From contig NZ_SPPD01000020.1 of NCBI RefSeq assembly GCF_004570575.1, forward strand, positions 1-37,116: a stretch of 37,116 nucleotides of DNA, in the 5' to 3' direction. This document shows, one piece after another, positions 17,272 through 26,432 of the stretch. A program made the position numbers and the translations under genes. Within the stretch, counting starts at the first letter, position 1. Every line of letters begins with the position of its first letter. The stretch comes from Streptococcus cuniculi. Lineage in GTDB: Bacteria > Bacillota > Bacilli > Lactobacillales > Streptococcaceae. The notes under the pieces are model-generated. The model had not been told where the DNA came from, did no database searches, and saw only the letters and a list, made by a program, of their open reading frames with translations.

Positions 17272-18564
17272 ATGATCGAACGTTATTCCCGCCCTGAAAT
17301 GGGGGCAATTTGGACAGAGGAAAATAAATACAAGGCTTGGCTTGAGGTGGAAATCTTGGCGGATGAGGCTTGGGCTGAGTTGGGGGAAATCCCCAAGGAA
17401 GATGTGGTTAAGATCCGCGAACGTGCGGGATTTGATATTGACCGCATTTTGGAAATTGAGCAGGAGACCCGTCACGATGTGGTGGCATTTACCCGTGCGG
17501 TATCTGAAACTTTGGGCGAGGAGCGCAAGTGGGTGCACTATGGCTTGACCTCGACTGACGTGGTGGATACGGCTTACGGCTACCTTTACAAGCAGGCTAA
17601 CGATATTATCCGTCGCGACCTTGAAAATTTCACGCAGATTGTGGCAGATAAGGCGCGTGAGCACAAGCATACCATCATGATGGGGCGGACCCATGGAGTA
17701 CATGCGGAGCCAACAACTTTCGGACTGAAATTGGCGACGTGGTACAGTGAAATGAAGCGCAATATCGAGCGTTTTGAGCGTGCTGCTGAAGGTGTAGAAG
17801 CAGGGAAAATCTCAGGAGCAGTTGGAAATTTTGCCAATATCCCTCCTTTTGTGGAAAGCTACGTTTGTGAGAAATTAGGCATTCGTCCGCAGGAGATTTC
17901 AACGCAGGTCTTACCACGGGATCTCCACGCAGAATACTTTGCAGCGCTTGCGACCATTGCGACTTCTATCGAGCGGATGGCGACAGAAATCCGTGGTCTG
18001 CAAAAATCAGAACAGCGTGAAGTAGAAGAGTTCTTTGCCAAGGGGCAAAAGGGTAGTTCAGCTATGCCCCACAAACGCAATCCAATCGGTTCTGAAAATA
18101 TGACCGGGCTTGCGCGTGTGATCCGTGGTCACATGGTAACTGCATTTGAAAACGTAGCCCTCTGGCATGAGCGGGATATTTCGCATTCGTCTGCAGAGCG
18201 GATTACTACACCAGATACGACCATTTTGATTGACTACATGCTCAACCGCTTTGGAAATATCGTGAAAAACCTAACTGTGTTCCCAGAAAATATGAAACGA
18301 AATATGGAGTCAACATTCGGTTTGATTTACAGCCAGCGTGTGATGTTGTCCTTGATTGAAAAGGGGATGACGCGCGAGGAGGCCTACGATTTGGTGCAGC
18401 CAAAAACCGCTTATGCTTGGGACAATCAGACAGCCTTTAAACCCCTGCTGGAAGCAGATGAGAAGGTGACAGAGCGTCTCAGCCAAGCAGAGATTGATGA
18501 ACTCTTTGACCCGTCCTACTATGCCAAACGAGTGGATGACATTTTTGAGCGTATAGGATTATAG
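17272..18564 (+). CDS. purB: Adenylosuccinate lyase
   Basis: Cleaves SAICAR to AICAR and adenylosuccinate to AMP, releasing fumarate. The 430-aa protein begins [20 protein letters not shown] as in other streptococci, has the [12 protein letters not shown] segment, [18 protein letters not shown] with a catalytic histidine, and the superfamily signature [17 protein letters not shown] near residues 262-278. No Shine-Dalgarno is visible: the bases before the ATG are the end of a structured repeat (GCCCTTGGTATCTT then AATT). It is separated from purK by the accessory genes and followed by a strong terminator. Confidence 0.96.
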   Translation: MIERYSRPEMGAIWTEENKYKAWLEVEILADEAWAELGEIPKEDVVKIRERAGFDIDRILEIEQETRHDVVAFTRAVSETLGEERKWVHYGLTSTDVVDTAYGYLYKQANDIIRRDLENFTQIVADKAREHKHTIMMGRTHGVHAEPTTFGLKLATWYSEMKRNIERFERAAEGVEAGKISGAVGNFANIPPFVESYVCEKLGIRPQEISTQVLPRDLHAEYFAALATIATSIERMATEIRGLQKSEQREVEEFFAKGQKGSSAMPHKRNPIGSENMTGLARVIRGHMVTAFENVALWHERDISHSSAERITTPDTTILIDYMLNRFGNIVKNLTVFPENMKRNMESTFGLIYSQRVMLSLIEKGMTREEAYDLVQPKTAYAWDNQTAFKPLLEADEKVTERLSQAEIDELFDPSYYAKRVDDIFERIGL

Positions 18565-18570
18565 AAAATG

Positions 18571-18594
18571 AAAAGGAGGCTTGATCCTCCTTTT
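18571..18594 (+). terminator. Terminator after purB
   Basis: AAAAGGAGG (18571-18579) pairs perfectly with CCTCCTTTT (18586-18594) around a six-base loop. The U-run is part of the stem. The ruvB -10 box begins 5 bases further on, so termination and initiation elements abut. Confidence 0.8.
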
Positions 18595-18595
18595 G

Positions 18596-18604
18596 TGGTA
18601 TAAT
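18596..18604 (+). promoter_or_regulatory. ruvB extended -10 promoter, probable leaderless transcript
   Basis: TGGTATAAT (18596-18604) is a perfect extended -10. The -35 position falls in the purB terminator and has no good hexamer. The ruvB ATG at 18611 is 7 bases after the last T, where transcription normally begins, so the mRNA should start at or next to the A of ATG. GGAAG before the ATG would then not be transcribed. Confidence 0.65.
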
Positions 18605-18610
18605 GGAAGC

Positions 18611-19609
18611 ATGAACAGAATACTTGATACAGAACAACTAGGGGATGAGGAGTATGTAGAGCGTACCTTGCGTCCGCAGAGATTAAAGGAATATATCGGT
18701 CAGGATAAGGTCAAGGATCAGCTGAAAATCTTTATCGAAGCTGCCAAGATGCGGAACGAGGCCTTAGATCATACCTTGCTCTTTGGTCCGCCGGGTTTGG
18801 GGAAGACGACTATGGCCTTTGTTATTGCCAATGAACTTGGGGTCAATATTAAGCAGACCAGTGGACCGGTGATTGAAAAGGCCGGAGACTTGGTGGCCTT
18901 ACTCAATGATTTGGAACCGGGAGATGTCCTTTTTATTGATGAAATTCATCGCATGCCCATGGCAGTAGAGGAAATTCTTTATAGTGCCATGGAAGATTTT
19001 TACATTGACATTATGATTGGGACAGGAGAAGCCAGCAGGGCAGTACATCTGGACTTGCCACCCTTTACCTTGATTGGTGCGACAACGCGTGCGGGGATGC
19101 TGTCTAATCCCTTACGTGCCCGTTTTGGGATTACGGGGCATATGGAATACTATGCCCTGCCTGATTTGACAGAAATCGTTGAGCGGACAGCAGACATTTT
19201 TGAAATGGAAATCACCCACGAAGCGGCTATCGAACTAGCAAGGCGTTCACGGGGAACGCCCCGTATTGCCAATCGGTTGTTAAAACGTGTACGGGATTTT
19301 GCCCAAATTATGGGGGACGGTGTGATTGATGACACTATTACGGACAAGGCTCTAACCATGCTGGATGTCGACCGTGAGGGACTTGACTATGTCGATCAGA
19401 AGATTTTGCGCACCATGATTGAGATGTACGGTGGTGGACCTGTCGGTTTAAATACACTTTCGGTCAATATTGCAGAAGAACGTGAGACGGTTGAGGATAT
19501 GTATGAACCCTATCTGATTCAGCAAGGTTTCCTTATACGGACGAGGACTGGTCGTGTTGCGACAGCCAAGGCTTATGAGCACCTAGGCTATGAGTATATT
19601 GAGAGGTAG
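18611..19609 (+). CDS. ruvB: Holliday junction branch migration ATPase RuvB
   Basis: Hexameric AAA+ motor that drives branch migration with RuvA during recombination and repair. The 332-aa protein has Walker [10 protein letters not shown] (about residues 59-67), Walker B LFIDEIHR (about 106-113), the sensor segment IGATTRAG, the arginine-containing ARFG, and a C-terminal winged helix ([15 protein letters not shown]). ATG 18611 is chosen because [14 protein letters not shown] matches the streptococcal start; the upstream extension would run through the purB terminator. The gene has its own extended -10 promoter. Confidence 0.96.
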   Translation: MNRILDTEQLGDEEYVERTLRPQRLKEYIGQDKVKDQLKIFIEAAKMRNEALDHTLLFGPPGLGKTTMAFVIANELGVNIKQTSGPVIEKAGDLVALLNDLEPGDVLFIDEIHRMPMAVEEILYSAMEDFYIDIMIGTGEASRAVHLDLPPFTLIGATTRAGMLSNPLRARFGITGHMEYYALPDLTEIVERTADIFEMEITHEAAIELARRSRGTPRIANRLLKRVRDFAQIMGDGVIDDTITDKALTMLDVDREGLDYVDQKILRTMIEMYGGGPVGLNTLSVNIAEERETVEDMYEPYLIQQGFLIRTRTGRVATAKAYEHLGYEYIER

Positions 19610-19614
19610 AGTTG

Positions 19615-20226
19615 ATGAATAGAGCATTGATCTGGGATTTGGACGGAACCCTGCTTGATTCTTACCCTGCTATTTTACTGGGCTTAGAAGAGACCTATCA
19701 GCATTTTGGCTTGACCTTTCATCGCGAGGAGGTGAACGCCTTTGTCTTACGTTATTCGGTCAAGGACCTACTCTGCCAATTATCAGAACAAGAACAGATA
19801 CCACTAGAGACATTGAATACGGTCAGAGCCAATTCCTTACGTGAAAAAAATGCTCAAATTTCTCTCATGGAGGGAGCAAGGGAAATTCTTGAGTGGGCTC
19901 GGGAAATGGGGATGAAACAATTTATCTATACCCATAAAGGGGACAATACCTTTGCCATTTTGGACGAATTAGGTATTTCCCACTATTTTGTAGAAGTGTT
20001 GACGGCTGATTCCGGTTTTGCAAGAAAACCTCATCCTGAGGCGATTATCTATCTCATGGAGAAATACAAGCTGTCTCAAGAAATGACCTATTACATAGGC
20101 GATCGTTTACTGGATGCGGAGACGGCTCAGGCCGCAGGAATCAAGAGTTTAAACCTAAACGTTGAAACCTCTGCGACAAATACCCACATTGATTACCTTC
20201 TAGCCATAAAAGAAATAATCAGTTAA
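19615..20226 (+). CDS. HAD-superfamily hydrolase, phosphoglycolate phosphatase-like
   Basis: A 203-aa protein with the HAD motifs in order: WDLDGTLLDS (Asp8 nucleophile and Asp10 acid), YTHKG near residue 103-107 as motif II, ARKPHPE with the motif III lysine near residue 140, and YYIGDRLLDAETA as motif IV. The helical cap between motifs I and II marks the PGP/beta-phosphoglucomutase-type subfamily. Substrate is not predictable. ATG 19615 lies 5 bases after the ruvB stop with GAGAGG upstream, so it is cotranscribed with ruvB. A terminator follows. Confidence 0.9.
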   Translation: MNRALIWDLDGTLLDSYPAILLGLEETYQHFGLTFHREEVNAFVLRYSVKDLLCQLSEQEQIPLETLNTVRANSLREKNAQISLMEGAREILEWAREMGMKQFIYTHKGDNTFAILDELGISHYFVEVLTADSGFARKPHPEAIIYLMEKYKLSQEMTYYIGDRLLDAETAQAAGIKSLNLNVETSATNTHIDYLLAIKEIIS

Positions 20227-20285
20227 GGTTTGCTTAAGGATTCTTTTCTATACTAATCTTATTCTTTTTCATATAATCTCCTTAG

Positions 20286-20317
20286 AAAGAGAGCGGAAAT
20301 TATTTCTGCTCTCTTTT
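20286..20317 (+). terminator. Terminator after the HAD hydrolase gene
   Basis: AAAGAGAGCGGAAA (20286-20299) pairs with TTTCTGCTCTCTTT (20303-20316), 14 pairs including one G-U, then T and G. As at purB/ruvB, the next promoter begins within a few bases. Confidence 0.85.
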
Positions 20318-20318
20318 G

Positions 20319-20327
20319 TGATATACT
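20319..20327 (+). promoter_or_regulatory. Extended -10 promoter of the nucleotidyltransferase gene
   Basis: TGATATACT (20319-20327) is an extended -10 directly after the terminator stem. The ATG at 20335 is 8 bases past the last T, and the bases between (ATCTTTT) hold no ribosome binding site, so a leaderless or nearly leaderless mRNA is expected. Confidence 0.6.
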
Positions 20328-20334
20328 ATCTTTT

Positions 20335-20967
20335 ATGATGACTGAAAATGAATTGAAAGAGCAGTTGCTGGCTGATAGAAAGATGAGAGAGGTTCTTGAG
20401 ATTGTGGCGCGGTTACAACTACAAGATGTATGGGTTTGTGCAGGCACGATTCGCAACTTTATCTGGAATCTGCTCAGTTCAAAAGACCCCTTTGATGAGG
20501 AGACGGATGTGGATGTGGTTTTTTATGACCCGACTAGTTCCTATGAAGAAACTATCCTAATAGAAGAAAATTTGAGACGGTCCCATCCAGCTTATCGTTG
20601 GGAAGTGAAAAATCAAGTCTATATGCACCAGCATAATCCGAAGACAAGTCCCTATGAAAGCTCCTGTGACGCGATTTCTAAATTTCCAGAAACCTGCACG
20701 GCAATCGCAGCTCGACTGCTGCCTGACTGTCAGGTAGAACTATTTTGTCCCTATGGTTTAGGGGATCTGTTGGATTTCAAGATTTGTCCAACCCCGCATT
20801 TTGTAGCACATCCAGAACGAATGAAGGTCTATCGTGAGCGATTGGACCAGAAAGGGTGGAAAGAAAAGTGGGAGAAGCTACAGCTTTTGCATGTGGAGGA
20901 TATAAAAAGAGAGAGTGATGAATTGAAAGGGTCGGCAGCTAAGGGTTGTTATACTTTTTTTAAATAA
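20335..20967 (+). CDS. Nucleotidyltransferase-fold protein (DUF925/NTP_transf_6-like)
   Basis: A 210-aa protein with VWVCAGTIRNFIWNLL near residue 31-46 and DEETDVDVVFYD near residue 57-68; the acidic DxD pair after the AG-RN segment is typical of the nucleotidyltransferase fold. The C-terminal part has DFKICPTPHF and RLDQKGWKEKW. It fits the family of small nucleotidyltransferase-like proteins annotated in many streptococci, whose substrate is not established as far as I know. It has its own promoter and precedes the ribosomal cluster. No terminator is seen after it. Confidence 0.8.
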   Translation: MMTENELKEQLLADRKMREVLEIVARLQLQDVWVCAGTIRNFIWNLLSSKDPFDEETDVDVVFYDPTSSYEETILIEENLRRSHPAYRWEVKNQVYMHQHNPKTSPYESSCDAISKFPETCTAIAARLLPDCQVELFCPYGLGDLLDFKICPTPHFVAHPERMKVYRERLDQKGWKEKWEKLQLLHVEDIKRESDELKGSAAKGCYTFFK

Positions 20968-20981
20968 TCAAACAAAAATAC

Positions 20982-21010
20982 TTGCATTGCTTGCTAGAAT
21001 TTGATAGACT
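20982..21010 (+). promoter_or_regulatory. Promoter of the S10 ribosomal operon
   Basis: TTGCAT (20982-20987) and TAGACT (21005-21010) are separated by 17 bases. Transcription would start near 21017 and leave a leader of about 130 bases before rpsJ. Confidence 0.75.
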
Positions 21011-21016
21011 ATTCTA

Positions 21017-21147
21017 GTGCCGTAAAAATACGGCTATAGCTTTGATGCAAGAGGTTGCGACACGCTCGGTTGCATTGCCACGCAATCGCTGTCGGTTTTC
21101 TTGTGGAGCTAGCCTATTATCTGAAAATAGACGAAAAGGAGAAAAAG
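21017..21147 (+). promoter_or_regulatory. Structured leader of the S10 operon
   Basis: The leader opens with a perfect hairpin GCCGTA AAAA TACGGC (21019-21034). Downstream, ATGCAA can pair with TTGCAT across GAGGTTGCGACACGCTCGG, while TTGCG can alternatively pair with CGCAA (near 21055 and 21081), giving mutually exclusive folds. Autogenous control of S10 operons by L4 is known in some bacteria; whether this leader works so is inference. Confidence 0.5.
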
Positions 21148-21456
21148 ATGGCAAACAAAAAAATCCGCATCCGTTTGAAAGCGTACGAACACCGTACTCT
21201 TGATACAGCAGCTGCAAAAATCGTAGAAACTGCAACACGTACAGGTGCAAGCGTAGCTGGTCCAGTTCCACTTCCAACTGAACGTAGCCTCTACACAATT
21301 ATTCGTGCGACTCACAAGTACAAAGACTCTCGTGAGCAATTCGAAATGCGTACTCACAAACGTCTTATCGACATCGTGAACCCAACGCAAAAAACAGTTG
21401 ACGCTCTTATGAAACTTGATTTACCAAGTGGCGTGAACGTAGAGATTAAGCTTTAA
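21148..21456 (+). CDS. rpsJ: Ribosomal protein S10
   Basis: The 102-aa 30S protein S10 (NusE), which also takes part in NusB-dependent antitermination. [15 protein letters not shown] at the N-terminus, [14 protein letters not shown] in the middle and [10 protein letters not shown] are family hallmarks. ATG 21148 is chosen over a long upstream frame because AAAAGGAG lies 7 bases before it and [10 protein letters not shown] is the normal start. It is the first gene of the S10 operon, but a structured repeat separates it from rplC. Confidence 0.97.
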   Translation: MANKKIRIRLKAYEHRTLDTAAAKIVETATRTGASVAGPVPLPTERSLYTIIRATHKYKDSREQFEMRTHKRLIDIVNPTQKTVDALMKLDLPSGVNVEIKL

Positions 21457-21483
21457 TCTAAGAAGAACTCAGGGTTTAGAGAA

Positions 21484-21589
21484 TTGAACTCAGCCTGAGA
21501 GCTGTGCAAAAAAGATAAACTTCCTCGTGTTCATCGAACACAGCGTCAGTTTCCTATTTTTGCTTTGCTCTCTGCGGCTTTAGTATCTT
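21484..21589 (+). repeat. Structured repeat unit between rpsJ and rplC
   Basis: One complete + strand unit: TTGAACTCAGCC..GAGAGC..GCAAAAA..AAACT on the left pairs with AGTTT..TTTTTGC..GCTCTC..GGCT on the right, ending GTATCTT. The tip is the hairpin GTGTTC ATC GAACAC. About 70 bases follow before rplC, including GAGC..GCTC and an AT-rich TATAAAAT that might serve as a promoter. Confidence 0.75.
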
Positions 21590-21660
21590 CAATTTTGAGC
21601 ATAAAAAACGCTCGTTAAAAACTTTTTAAACTATAAAATAAGAAAAGGAATATTTTTCTC

Positions 21661-22287
21661 ATGACAAAAGGAATCTTAGGGAAAAAAGTGGGAATGACTC
21701 AAATCTTCACTGAAACTGGTGAATTTATCCCTGTAACTGTCATCGAAGCAACTCCAAACGTTGTTCTTCAAGTGAAAACTGTTGAAACAGATGGATACAA
21801 TGCGATCCAAGTTGGTTTTGATGACAAACGCGAAGTATTGAGTAACAAACCTGCCAAAGGCCATGTAGCAAAAGCTAACACAGCTCCTAAGCGCTTCATT
21901 CGTGAATTTAAAAACATTGAAGGCTTGGAAGTAGGTAGCGAAATCACAGTTGATACTTTCGCAGCTGGAGATGTTGTGGATGTAACTGGTACATCTAAAG
22001 GTAAAGGTTTCCAAGGTGTTATCAAACGCCATGGTCAATCACGTGGTCCGATGGCTCACGGTTCACGTTACCACCGTCGTCCAGGTTCAATGGGACCTGT
22101 TGCGCCAAACCGTGTTTTCAAAAACAAACACTTGGCAGGACGTATGGGTGGCAACCGTGTGACAATTCAAAACCTTGAAATTGTACAAGTTGTTCCAGAA
22201 AAGAACGTGATCCTTATTAAAGGAAACGTACCAGGTGCTAAGAAATCTCTTATCACCATCAAATCAGCAGTAAAAGCTGGTAAATAA
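21661..22287 (+). CDS. rplC: Ribosomal protein L3
   Basis: The 208-aa 50S protein L3, an early assembly protein near the peptidyl transferase centre. [16 protein letters not shown] is the invariant start, [13 protein letters not shown] and the central loop segment [13 protein letters not shown] are conserved. AAAAGGAATATTTTTCTC precedes ATG 21661, with a rather long 12-base spacing. It follows rpsJ after an unusually long 204-base gap that holds a repeat element. Confidence 0.97.
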   Translation: MTKGILGKKVGMTQIFTETGEFIPVTVIEATPNVVLQVKTVETDGYNAIQVGFDDKREVLSNKPAKGHVAKANTAPKRFIREFKNIEGLEVGSEITVDTFAAGDVVDVTGTSKGKGFQGVIKRHGQSRGPMAHGSRYHRRPGSMGPVAPNRVFKNKHLAGRMGGNRVTIQNLEIVQVVPEKNVILIKGNVPGAKKSLITIKSAVKAGK

Positions 22288-22311
22288 TAAGGAAAGGGGA
22301 AATCAGTCATA

Positions 22312-22935
22312 ATGGCAAACGTAACATTATTTGACCAAACTGGTAAACAAGCTGGTGAAGTAGTTCTTAACGATGCAGTCTTTGGTATCGAACCAAACCA
22401 AGCAGTTGTGTTTGATGTCATCATCAGCCAACGTGCAAGCCTTCGTCAAGGAACTCACGCAGTTAAAAATCGCTCAGCAGTTTCAGGTGGTGGACGCAAA
22501 CCGTGGCGTCAAAAAGGAACTGGACGTGCTCGTCAAGGTTCTATCCGCTCACCACAATGGCGTGGTGGTGGCGTAGTCTTCGGACCAACTCCACGTTCTT
22601 ATGCCTACAAACTTCCACAAAAGGTTCGTCGCTTGGCGCTTAAATCTGTTTATTCAGAAAAAGTTGCCGAAAACAAATTTGTAGCTGTTGACAGCCTTTC
22701 ATTTACAGCTCCAAAAACTGCTGAATTTGCAAAAGTTCTTGCGGCATTGAGCATCGATTCAAAAGTCCTTGTTGTTCTTGAAGAAGGCAATGAATTCGCA
22801 GCTCTTTCAGCTCGCAACCTTCCAAACGTGAAAGTTGCAACTGCTACAACTGCAAGCGTCCTTGACATTGCAACTGCAGATAAACTTCTTGTAACTCAAG
22901 CAGCTATCTCTAAAATTGAGGAGGTTCTTGCATAA
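22312..22935 (+). CDS. rplD: Ribosomal protein L4
   Basis: The 207-aa 50S protein L4, which lines the exit tunnel and in some bacteria represses its own operon. The basic extended loop is seen in [19 protein letters not shown] and [13 protein letters not shown] (about residues 60-95). The start [17 protein letters not shown] follows a GGAAAGGGG region about 14-20 bases upstream. Its TAA overlaps the rplW ATG by one base (TAATG). Confidence 0.97.
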   Translation: MANVTLFDQTGKQAGEVVLNDAVFGIEPNQAVVFDVIISQRASLRQGTHAVKNRSAVSGGGRKPWRQKGTGRARQGSIRSPQWRGGGVVFGPTPRSYAYKLPQKVRRLALKSVYSEKVAENKFVAVDSLSFTAPKTAEFAKVLAALSIDSKVLVVLEEGNEFAALSARNLPNVKVATATTASVLDIATADKLLVTQAAISKIEEVLA

Positions 22936-23234
22936 TGAATTTGTATGATGTTATCAAAAAACCTGTCATCACAGAAAGCTCAATGGCTCAGCTTGAAGCA
23001 GGAAAATATGTGTTTGAGGTTGACACTCGCGCCCACAAACTTCTGATCAAACAAGCTGTAGAAGCAGCCTTTGAGGGAGTAAAAGTTGCAAATGTTAACA
23101 CAATCAATGTAAAACCGAAAACAAAACGCGTAGGACGTTATGTAGGTCGTACAAGCAAAGTGAAAAAAGCAATCATCACCTTGACTGCTGATTCAAAAGC
23201 AATCGAATTGTTTGCCACAGCTGATGCTGAATAA
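22935..23234 (+). CDS. rplW: Ribosomal protein L23
   Basis: The 99-aa 50S protein L23 at the tunnel exit, docking site for SRP and trigger factor. [17 protein letters not shown] and [23 protein letters not shown] are characteristic. GAGGAG at the end of rplD lies before the ATG, which shares a base with the rplD stop, so reinitiation is likely. Confidence 0.97.
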   Translation: MNLYDVIKKPVITESSMAQLEAGKYVFEVDTRAHKLLIKQAVEAAFEGVKVANVNTINVKPKTKRVGRYVGRTSKVKKAIITLTADSKAIELFATADAE

Positions 23235-23251
23235 TCAAAGGAGGAATTAAC

Positions 23252-24085
23252 GTGGGAATTAAAGTTTATAAACCAACTACAAATGGCCGTCGTAACATGA
23301 CTTCTTTGGATTTCGCAGAAATCACAACAAGCACTCCTGAGAAATCATTGCTTGTTTCTCTAAAGAGCAAAGCTGGTCGTAACAACAACGGTCGCATCAC
23401 AGTTCGTCACCAAGGTGGTGGTCACAAACGTCACTACCGTTTGATTGACTTCAAACGAAACAAAGATGGTATTGAAGCAGTTGTTAAAACAATTGAATAC
23501 GATCCAAACCGTTCAGCTAATATCGCTCTTGTACATTATACAGACGGTGTGAAAGCTTATATCATTGCTCCTAAAGGCCTTGAAGTTGGTCAACGTATCG
23601 TTTCAGGTCCAGAAGCAGATATCAAGGTCGGTAACGCACTTCCACTTGCCAATATTCCAGTCGGTACTGTTATCCACAATATCGAATTGAAACCAGGTCG
23701 TGGTGGAGAATTGGTTCGTGCGGCAGGTGCTTCTGCACAAGTACTTGGTCAAGAAGGTAAGTATGTTCTTGTCCGCCTTCAATCAGGCGAAGTTCGTATG
23801 ATTCTTGGAACTTGTCGTGCAACAGTTGGTGTTGTCGGAAACGAGCAACACGGACTTGTAAACCTTGGTAAAGCTGGACGTAGCCGTTGGAAAGGGATCC
23901 GTCCAACAGTCCGCGGTTCTGTAATGAACCCGAACGATCACCCACACGGTGGTGGTGAAGGTAAAGCACCAGTTGGTCGTAAAGCACCATCTACTCCATG
24001 GGGCAAACCTGCTCTTGGACTTAAAACTCGTAACAAGAAAGCAAAATCTAGCAAGCTTATCGTTCGTCGTCGTAACGAAAAATAG
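23252..24085 (+). CDS. rplB: Ribosomal protein L2
   Basis: The 277-aa 50S protein L2, needed for subunit association and peptidyl transferase. [29 protein letters not shown] residues ([17 protein letters not shown]) and the C-terminal [16 protein letters not shown], which includes the conserved histidine, are all present. It begins with GTG at 23252, with AAGGAGG 7 to 8 bases upstream. It follows rplW by 17 bases. Confidence 0.97.
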   Translation: MGIKVYKPTTNGRRNMTSLDFAEITTSTPEKSLLVSLKSKAGRNNNGRITVRHQGGGHKRHYRLIDFKRNKDGIEAVVKTIEYDPNRSANIALVHYTDGVKAYIIAPKGLEVGQRIVSGPEADIKVGNALPLANIPVGTVIHNIELKPGRGGELVRAAGASAQVLGQEGKYVLVRLQSGEVRMILGTCRATVGVVGNEQHGLVNLGKAGRSRWKGIRPTVRGSVMNPNDHPHGGGEGKAPVGRKAPSTPWGKPALGLKTRNKKAKSSKLIVRRRNEK

Positions 24086-24183
24086 TTTGTTACAAGTAGC
24101 ATAAAGCATATCCGCCAGCTCGGTAGCCTTGCGCTTGCAAGGCAGGCCGCTGTGGTACATATTTTAAAGGAGAATAGATTAAA
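24086..24183 (+). other. rplB-rpsS spacer with a hairpin
   Basis: GCCTTGC GCTT GCAAGGC (24126-24143) is a perfect 7-bp hairpin, flanked by CCAGC and GCTGTGG that can pair further out. No T-run follows. It may be an mRNA processing or regulatory structure in the operon. Confidence 0.5.
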
Positions 24184-24465
24184 ATGGGACGTAGTCTTAA
24201 AAAAGGCCCTTTCGTCGATGAGCATTTGATGAAAAAAGTTGAAGCTCAAGCAAACGATGAAAAGAAAAAAGTAATTAAAACTTGGTCACGTCGTTCAACG
24301 ATCTTCCCAAGTTTCATTGGTTATACAATCGCAGTTTATGATGGACGTAAACATGTACCGGTTTACATCCAAGAAGACATGGTAGGTCACAAACTTGGTG
24401 AATTTGCACCAACTCGTACTTACAAAGGTCACGCTGCTGACGACAAGAAAACACGTAGAAAATAA
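24184..24465 (+). CDS. rpsS: Ribosomal protein S19
   Basis: The 93-aa 30S head protein S19. [40 protein letters not shown] and [15 protein letters not shown] are conserved throughout the family. AAAGGAG lies upstream of the ATG. It follows rplB after a 98-base gap with a hairpin, and precedes rplV by 15 bases. Confidence 0.97.
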
Positions 24466-24480
24466 TAGGAGGAACACATT

Positions 24481-24825
24481 ATGGCAGAAATTACTTCAGC
24501 TAAAGCAACTGCTCGCACAGTACGTGTTTCACCTCGTAAATCACGTCTTGTCTTGGATAATATCCGTGGCAAAAGCGTAGCCGATGCAATCGCAATCTTG
24601 AAATTCACTCCAAACAAAGCTGCAGGCATTATCGAGAAAGTATTGAACTCTGCAATCGCTAATGCTGAAAATAACTTCGGTTTGGAAAAAGCAAACTTGG
24701 TAGTAAGCGAAGCTTTCGCAAACGAAGGACCAACACTCAAACGTTTCCGTCCACGTGCAAAAGGTTCAGCTTCACCAATCAACAAACGTACAGCTCACAT
24801 CACTGTAGTTGTGGCAGAAAAATAA
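24481..24825 (+). CDS. rplV: Ribosomal protein L22
   Basis: The 114-aa 50S protein L22, whose beta hairpin reaches the exit tunnel and is a known site of macrolide-resistance changes. [20 protein letters not shown] at the N-terminus and the hairpin [18 protein letters not shown] near residue 82-99 are intact and look wild type. AGGAGG precedes the ATG, and 12 bases separate it from rpsC. Confidence 0.97.
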   Translation: MAEITSAKATARTVRVSPRKSRLVLDNIRGKSVADAIAILKFTPNKAAGIIEKVLNSAIANAENNFGLEKANLVVSEAFANEGPTLKRFRPRAKGSASPINKRTAHITVVVAEK

Positions 24826-24837
24826 GGAGGTAAAAAC

Positions 24838-25491
24838 GTGGGACAAAAAGTACATCCAATTGGTATGCGTGTCGGCATCATCCGTGACTGGGATGCTAAA
24901 TGGTATGCTGAAAAAGAATACGCGGATTACCTTCATGAAGATCTTGCAATCCGCAACTTTATCAAAAAAGAATTGGCTGAAGCATCCGTTTCAACTATCG
25001 AAATTGAACGCGCAGTAAACAAAGTGATCGTAAGCATTCATACAGCTAAGCCAGGTATGGTTATCGGTAAAGCAGGTAGCAATGTTGATGCACTTCGTGC
25101 GCAATTAAATAAATTGACTGGCAAGCAAGTACACATCAACATCATCGAAATCAAACAACCTGATTTGGATGCTCACCTTGTTGGTGAAACGATTGCTCGT
25201 CAATTAGAGCAACGTGTGGCATTCCGTCGCGCTCAAAAACAAGCAATCCAACGTACAATGCGTGCAGGAGCAAAAGGAATCAAGACTCAAGTATCTGGAC
25301 GTTTGAACGGTGCGGACATCGCCCGTGCAGAAGGATACTCAGAAGGAACTGTTCCGCTTCATACACTTCGTGCGGATATCGACTACGCTTGGGAAGAAGC
25401 ACTTACAACTTATGGTAAACTTGGTATTAAAGTATGGATTTACCGTGGAGAAGTTCTTCCAGCTCGTAAAAACACTAAAGGAGGTAAATAA
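24838..25491 (+). CDS. rpsC: Ribosomal protein S3
   Basis: The 217-aa 30S protein S3 at the mRNA entry site. [20 protein letters not shown] opens the protein, the KH domain GXXG-type loop appears as [15 protein letters not shown], and [10 protein letters not shown] ends it. It starts with GTG at 24838, with AAGGAGG 7 bases upstream. rplP follows after 3 bases. Confidence 0.97.
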   Translation: MGQKVHPIGMRVGIIRDWDAKWYAEKEYADYLHEDLAIRNFIKKELAEASVSTIEIERAVNKVIVSIHTAKPGMVIGKAGSNVDALRAQLNKLTGKQVHINIIEIKQPDLDAHLVGETIARQLEQRVAFRRAQKQAIQRTMRAGAKGIKTQVSGRLNGADIARAEGYSEGTVPLHTLRADIDYAWEEALTTYGKLGIKVWIYRGEVLPARKNTKGGK

Positions 25492-25494
25492 CCA

Positions 25495-25908
25495 ATGTTA
25501 GTACCTAAACGTGTTAAACACCGTCGTGAATTCCGTGGAAAAATGCGCGGTGAAGCTAAAGGTGGAAAACAAGTAGACTTCGGTGAATATGGTCTTCAAG
25601 CTACAACTAGCCACTGGATCACAAACCGTCAAATCGAAGCAGCCCGTATCGCGATGACTCGTTATATGAAACGTGGTGGTAAAGTTTGGATTAAAATCTT
25701 CCCACACAAATCATATACCGCTAAAGCTATCGGGGTACGTATGGGATCTGGTAAAGGGGCACCTGAAGGTTGGGTAGCACCAGTTAAACGTGGTAAAGTG
25801 ATGTTTGAAGTAGCAGGCGTTTCAGAAGAAATCGCACGCGAAGCATTCCGCTTGGCTAGCCACAAACTACCAGTTAAATGCAAATTCGTAAAACGTGAAG
25901 CAGAATAA
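25495..25908 (+). CDS. rplP: Ribosomal protein L16
   Basis: The 137-aa 50S protein L16, which contacts tRNA near the A site. [39 protein letters not shown] and [18 protein letters not shown] are family motifs. AAAGGAGG upstream lies in the end of rpsC. rpmC starts 9 bases after its stop. Confidence 0.97.
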   Translation: MLVPKRVKHRREFRGKMRGEAKGGKQVDFGEYGLQATTSHWITNRQIEAARIAMTRYMKRGGKVWIKIFPHKSYTAKAIGVRMGSGKGAPEGWVAPVKRGKVMFEVAGVSEEIAREAFRLASHKLPVKCKFVKREAE

Positions 25909-25917
25909 GGAGAAGAC

Positions 25918-26124
25918 ATGAAACTTAATGAAGTAAAAGAATTTGTTAAAGAACTTCGTGGACTTTCTCAAGAAGAACTTGCAAAGCGCGAAAATGAATT
26001 GAAGAAAGAACTCTTCGACCTTCGTTTCCAAGCTGCTGCTGGTCAACTTGAGCAAACTGCTCGTTTGAACGAAGTTAAAAAGCAAATTGCACGTATCAAA
26101 ACAGTGCAATCAGAAGTTAAATAA
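25918..26124 (+). CDS. rpmC: Ribosomal protein L29
   Basis: The 68-aa 50S protein L29, a two-helix protein beside the tunnel exit. [40 protein letters not shown] and [10 protein letters not shown] match the family. AAGGAG lies before ATG 25918. Confidence 0.97.
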
Positions 26125-26147
26125 TAGATTGGGAAAGGAGAATTTCA

Positions 26148-26408
26148 ATGGAACGCAATAATCGTAAAGTTCTTGTTGGACGTGTTGTATCTGACAAAAT
26201 GGACAAAACCATCACAGTTGTAGTTGAAACAAAACGTAACCACCCAGTCTATGGTAAACGTATTAACTACTCTAAAAAGTACAAAGCTCATGATGAGAAC
26301 AATGTTGCTAAAGAAGGCGATATCGTACGTATCATGGAAACTCGTCCACTTTCAGCTACAAAACGTTTCCGTCTTGTAGAAGTTGTGGAAGAGGCAGTTA
26401 TCATTTAA
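26148..26408 (+). CDS. rpsQ: Ribosomal protein S17
   Basis: The 86-aa 30S protein S17, an OB-fold 16S rRNA binder. [19 protein letters not shown] and [19 protein letters not shown] are typical, ending with [27 protein letters not shown] precedes the ATG. Confidence 0.97.
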
Positions 26409-26432
26409 TCAAGCTGAAAGGAGAAAACTTAC

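Noticed and set aside
21055..21147. N-terminal extension of rpsJ
   Set aside because: The extension covers the structured S10 leader; ATG 21148 has an ideal binding site and the family start.
24086..24183. tRNA-like sequence between rplB and rpsS
   Set aside because: A short CTCGGTAGCC recalls a D-loop, but there is no anticodon arm, TPsiC arm or acceptor stem.
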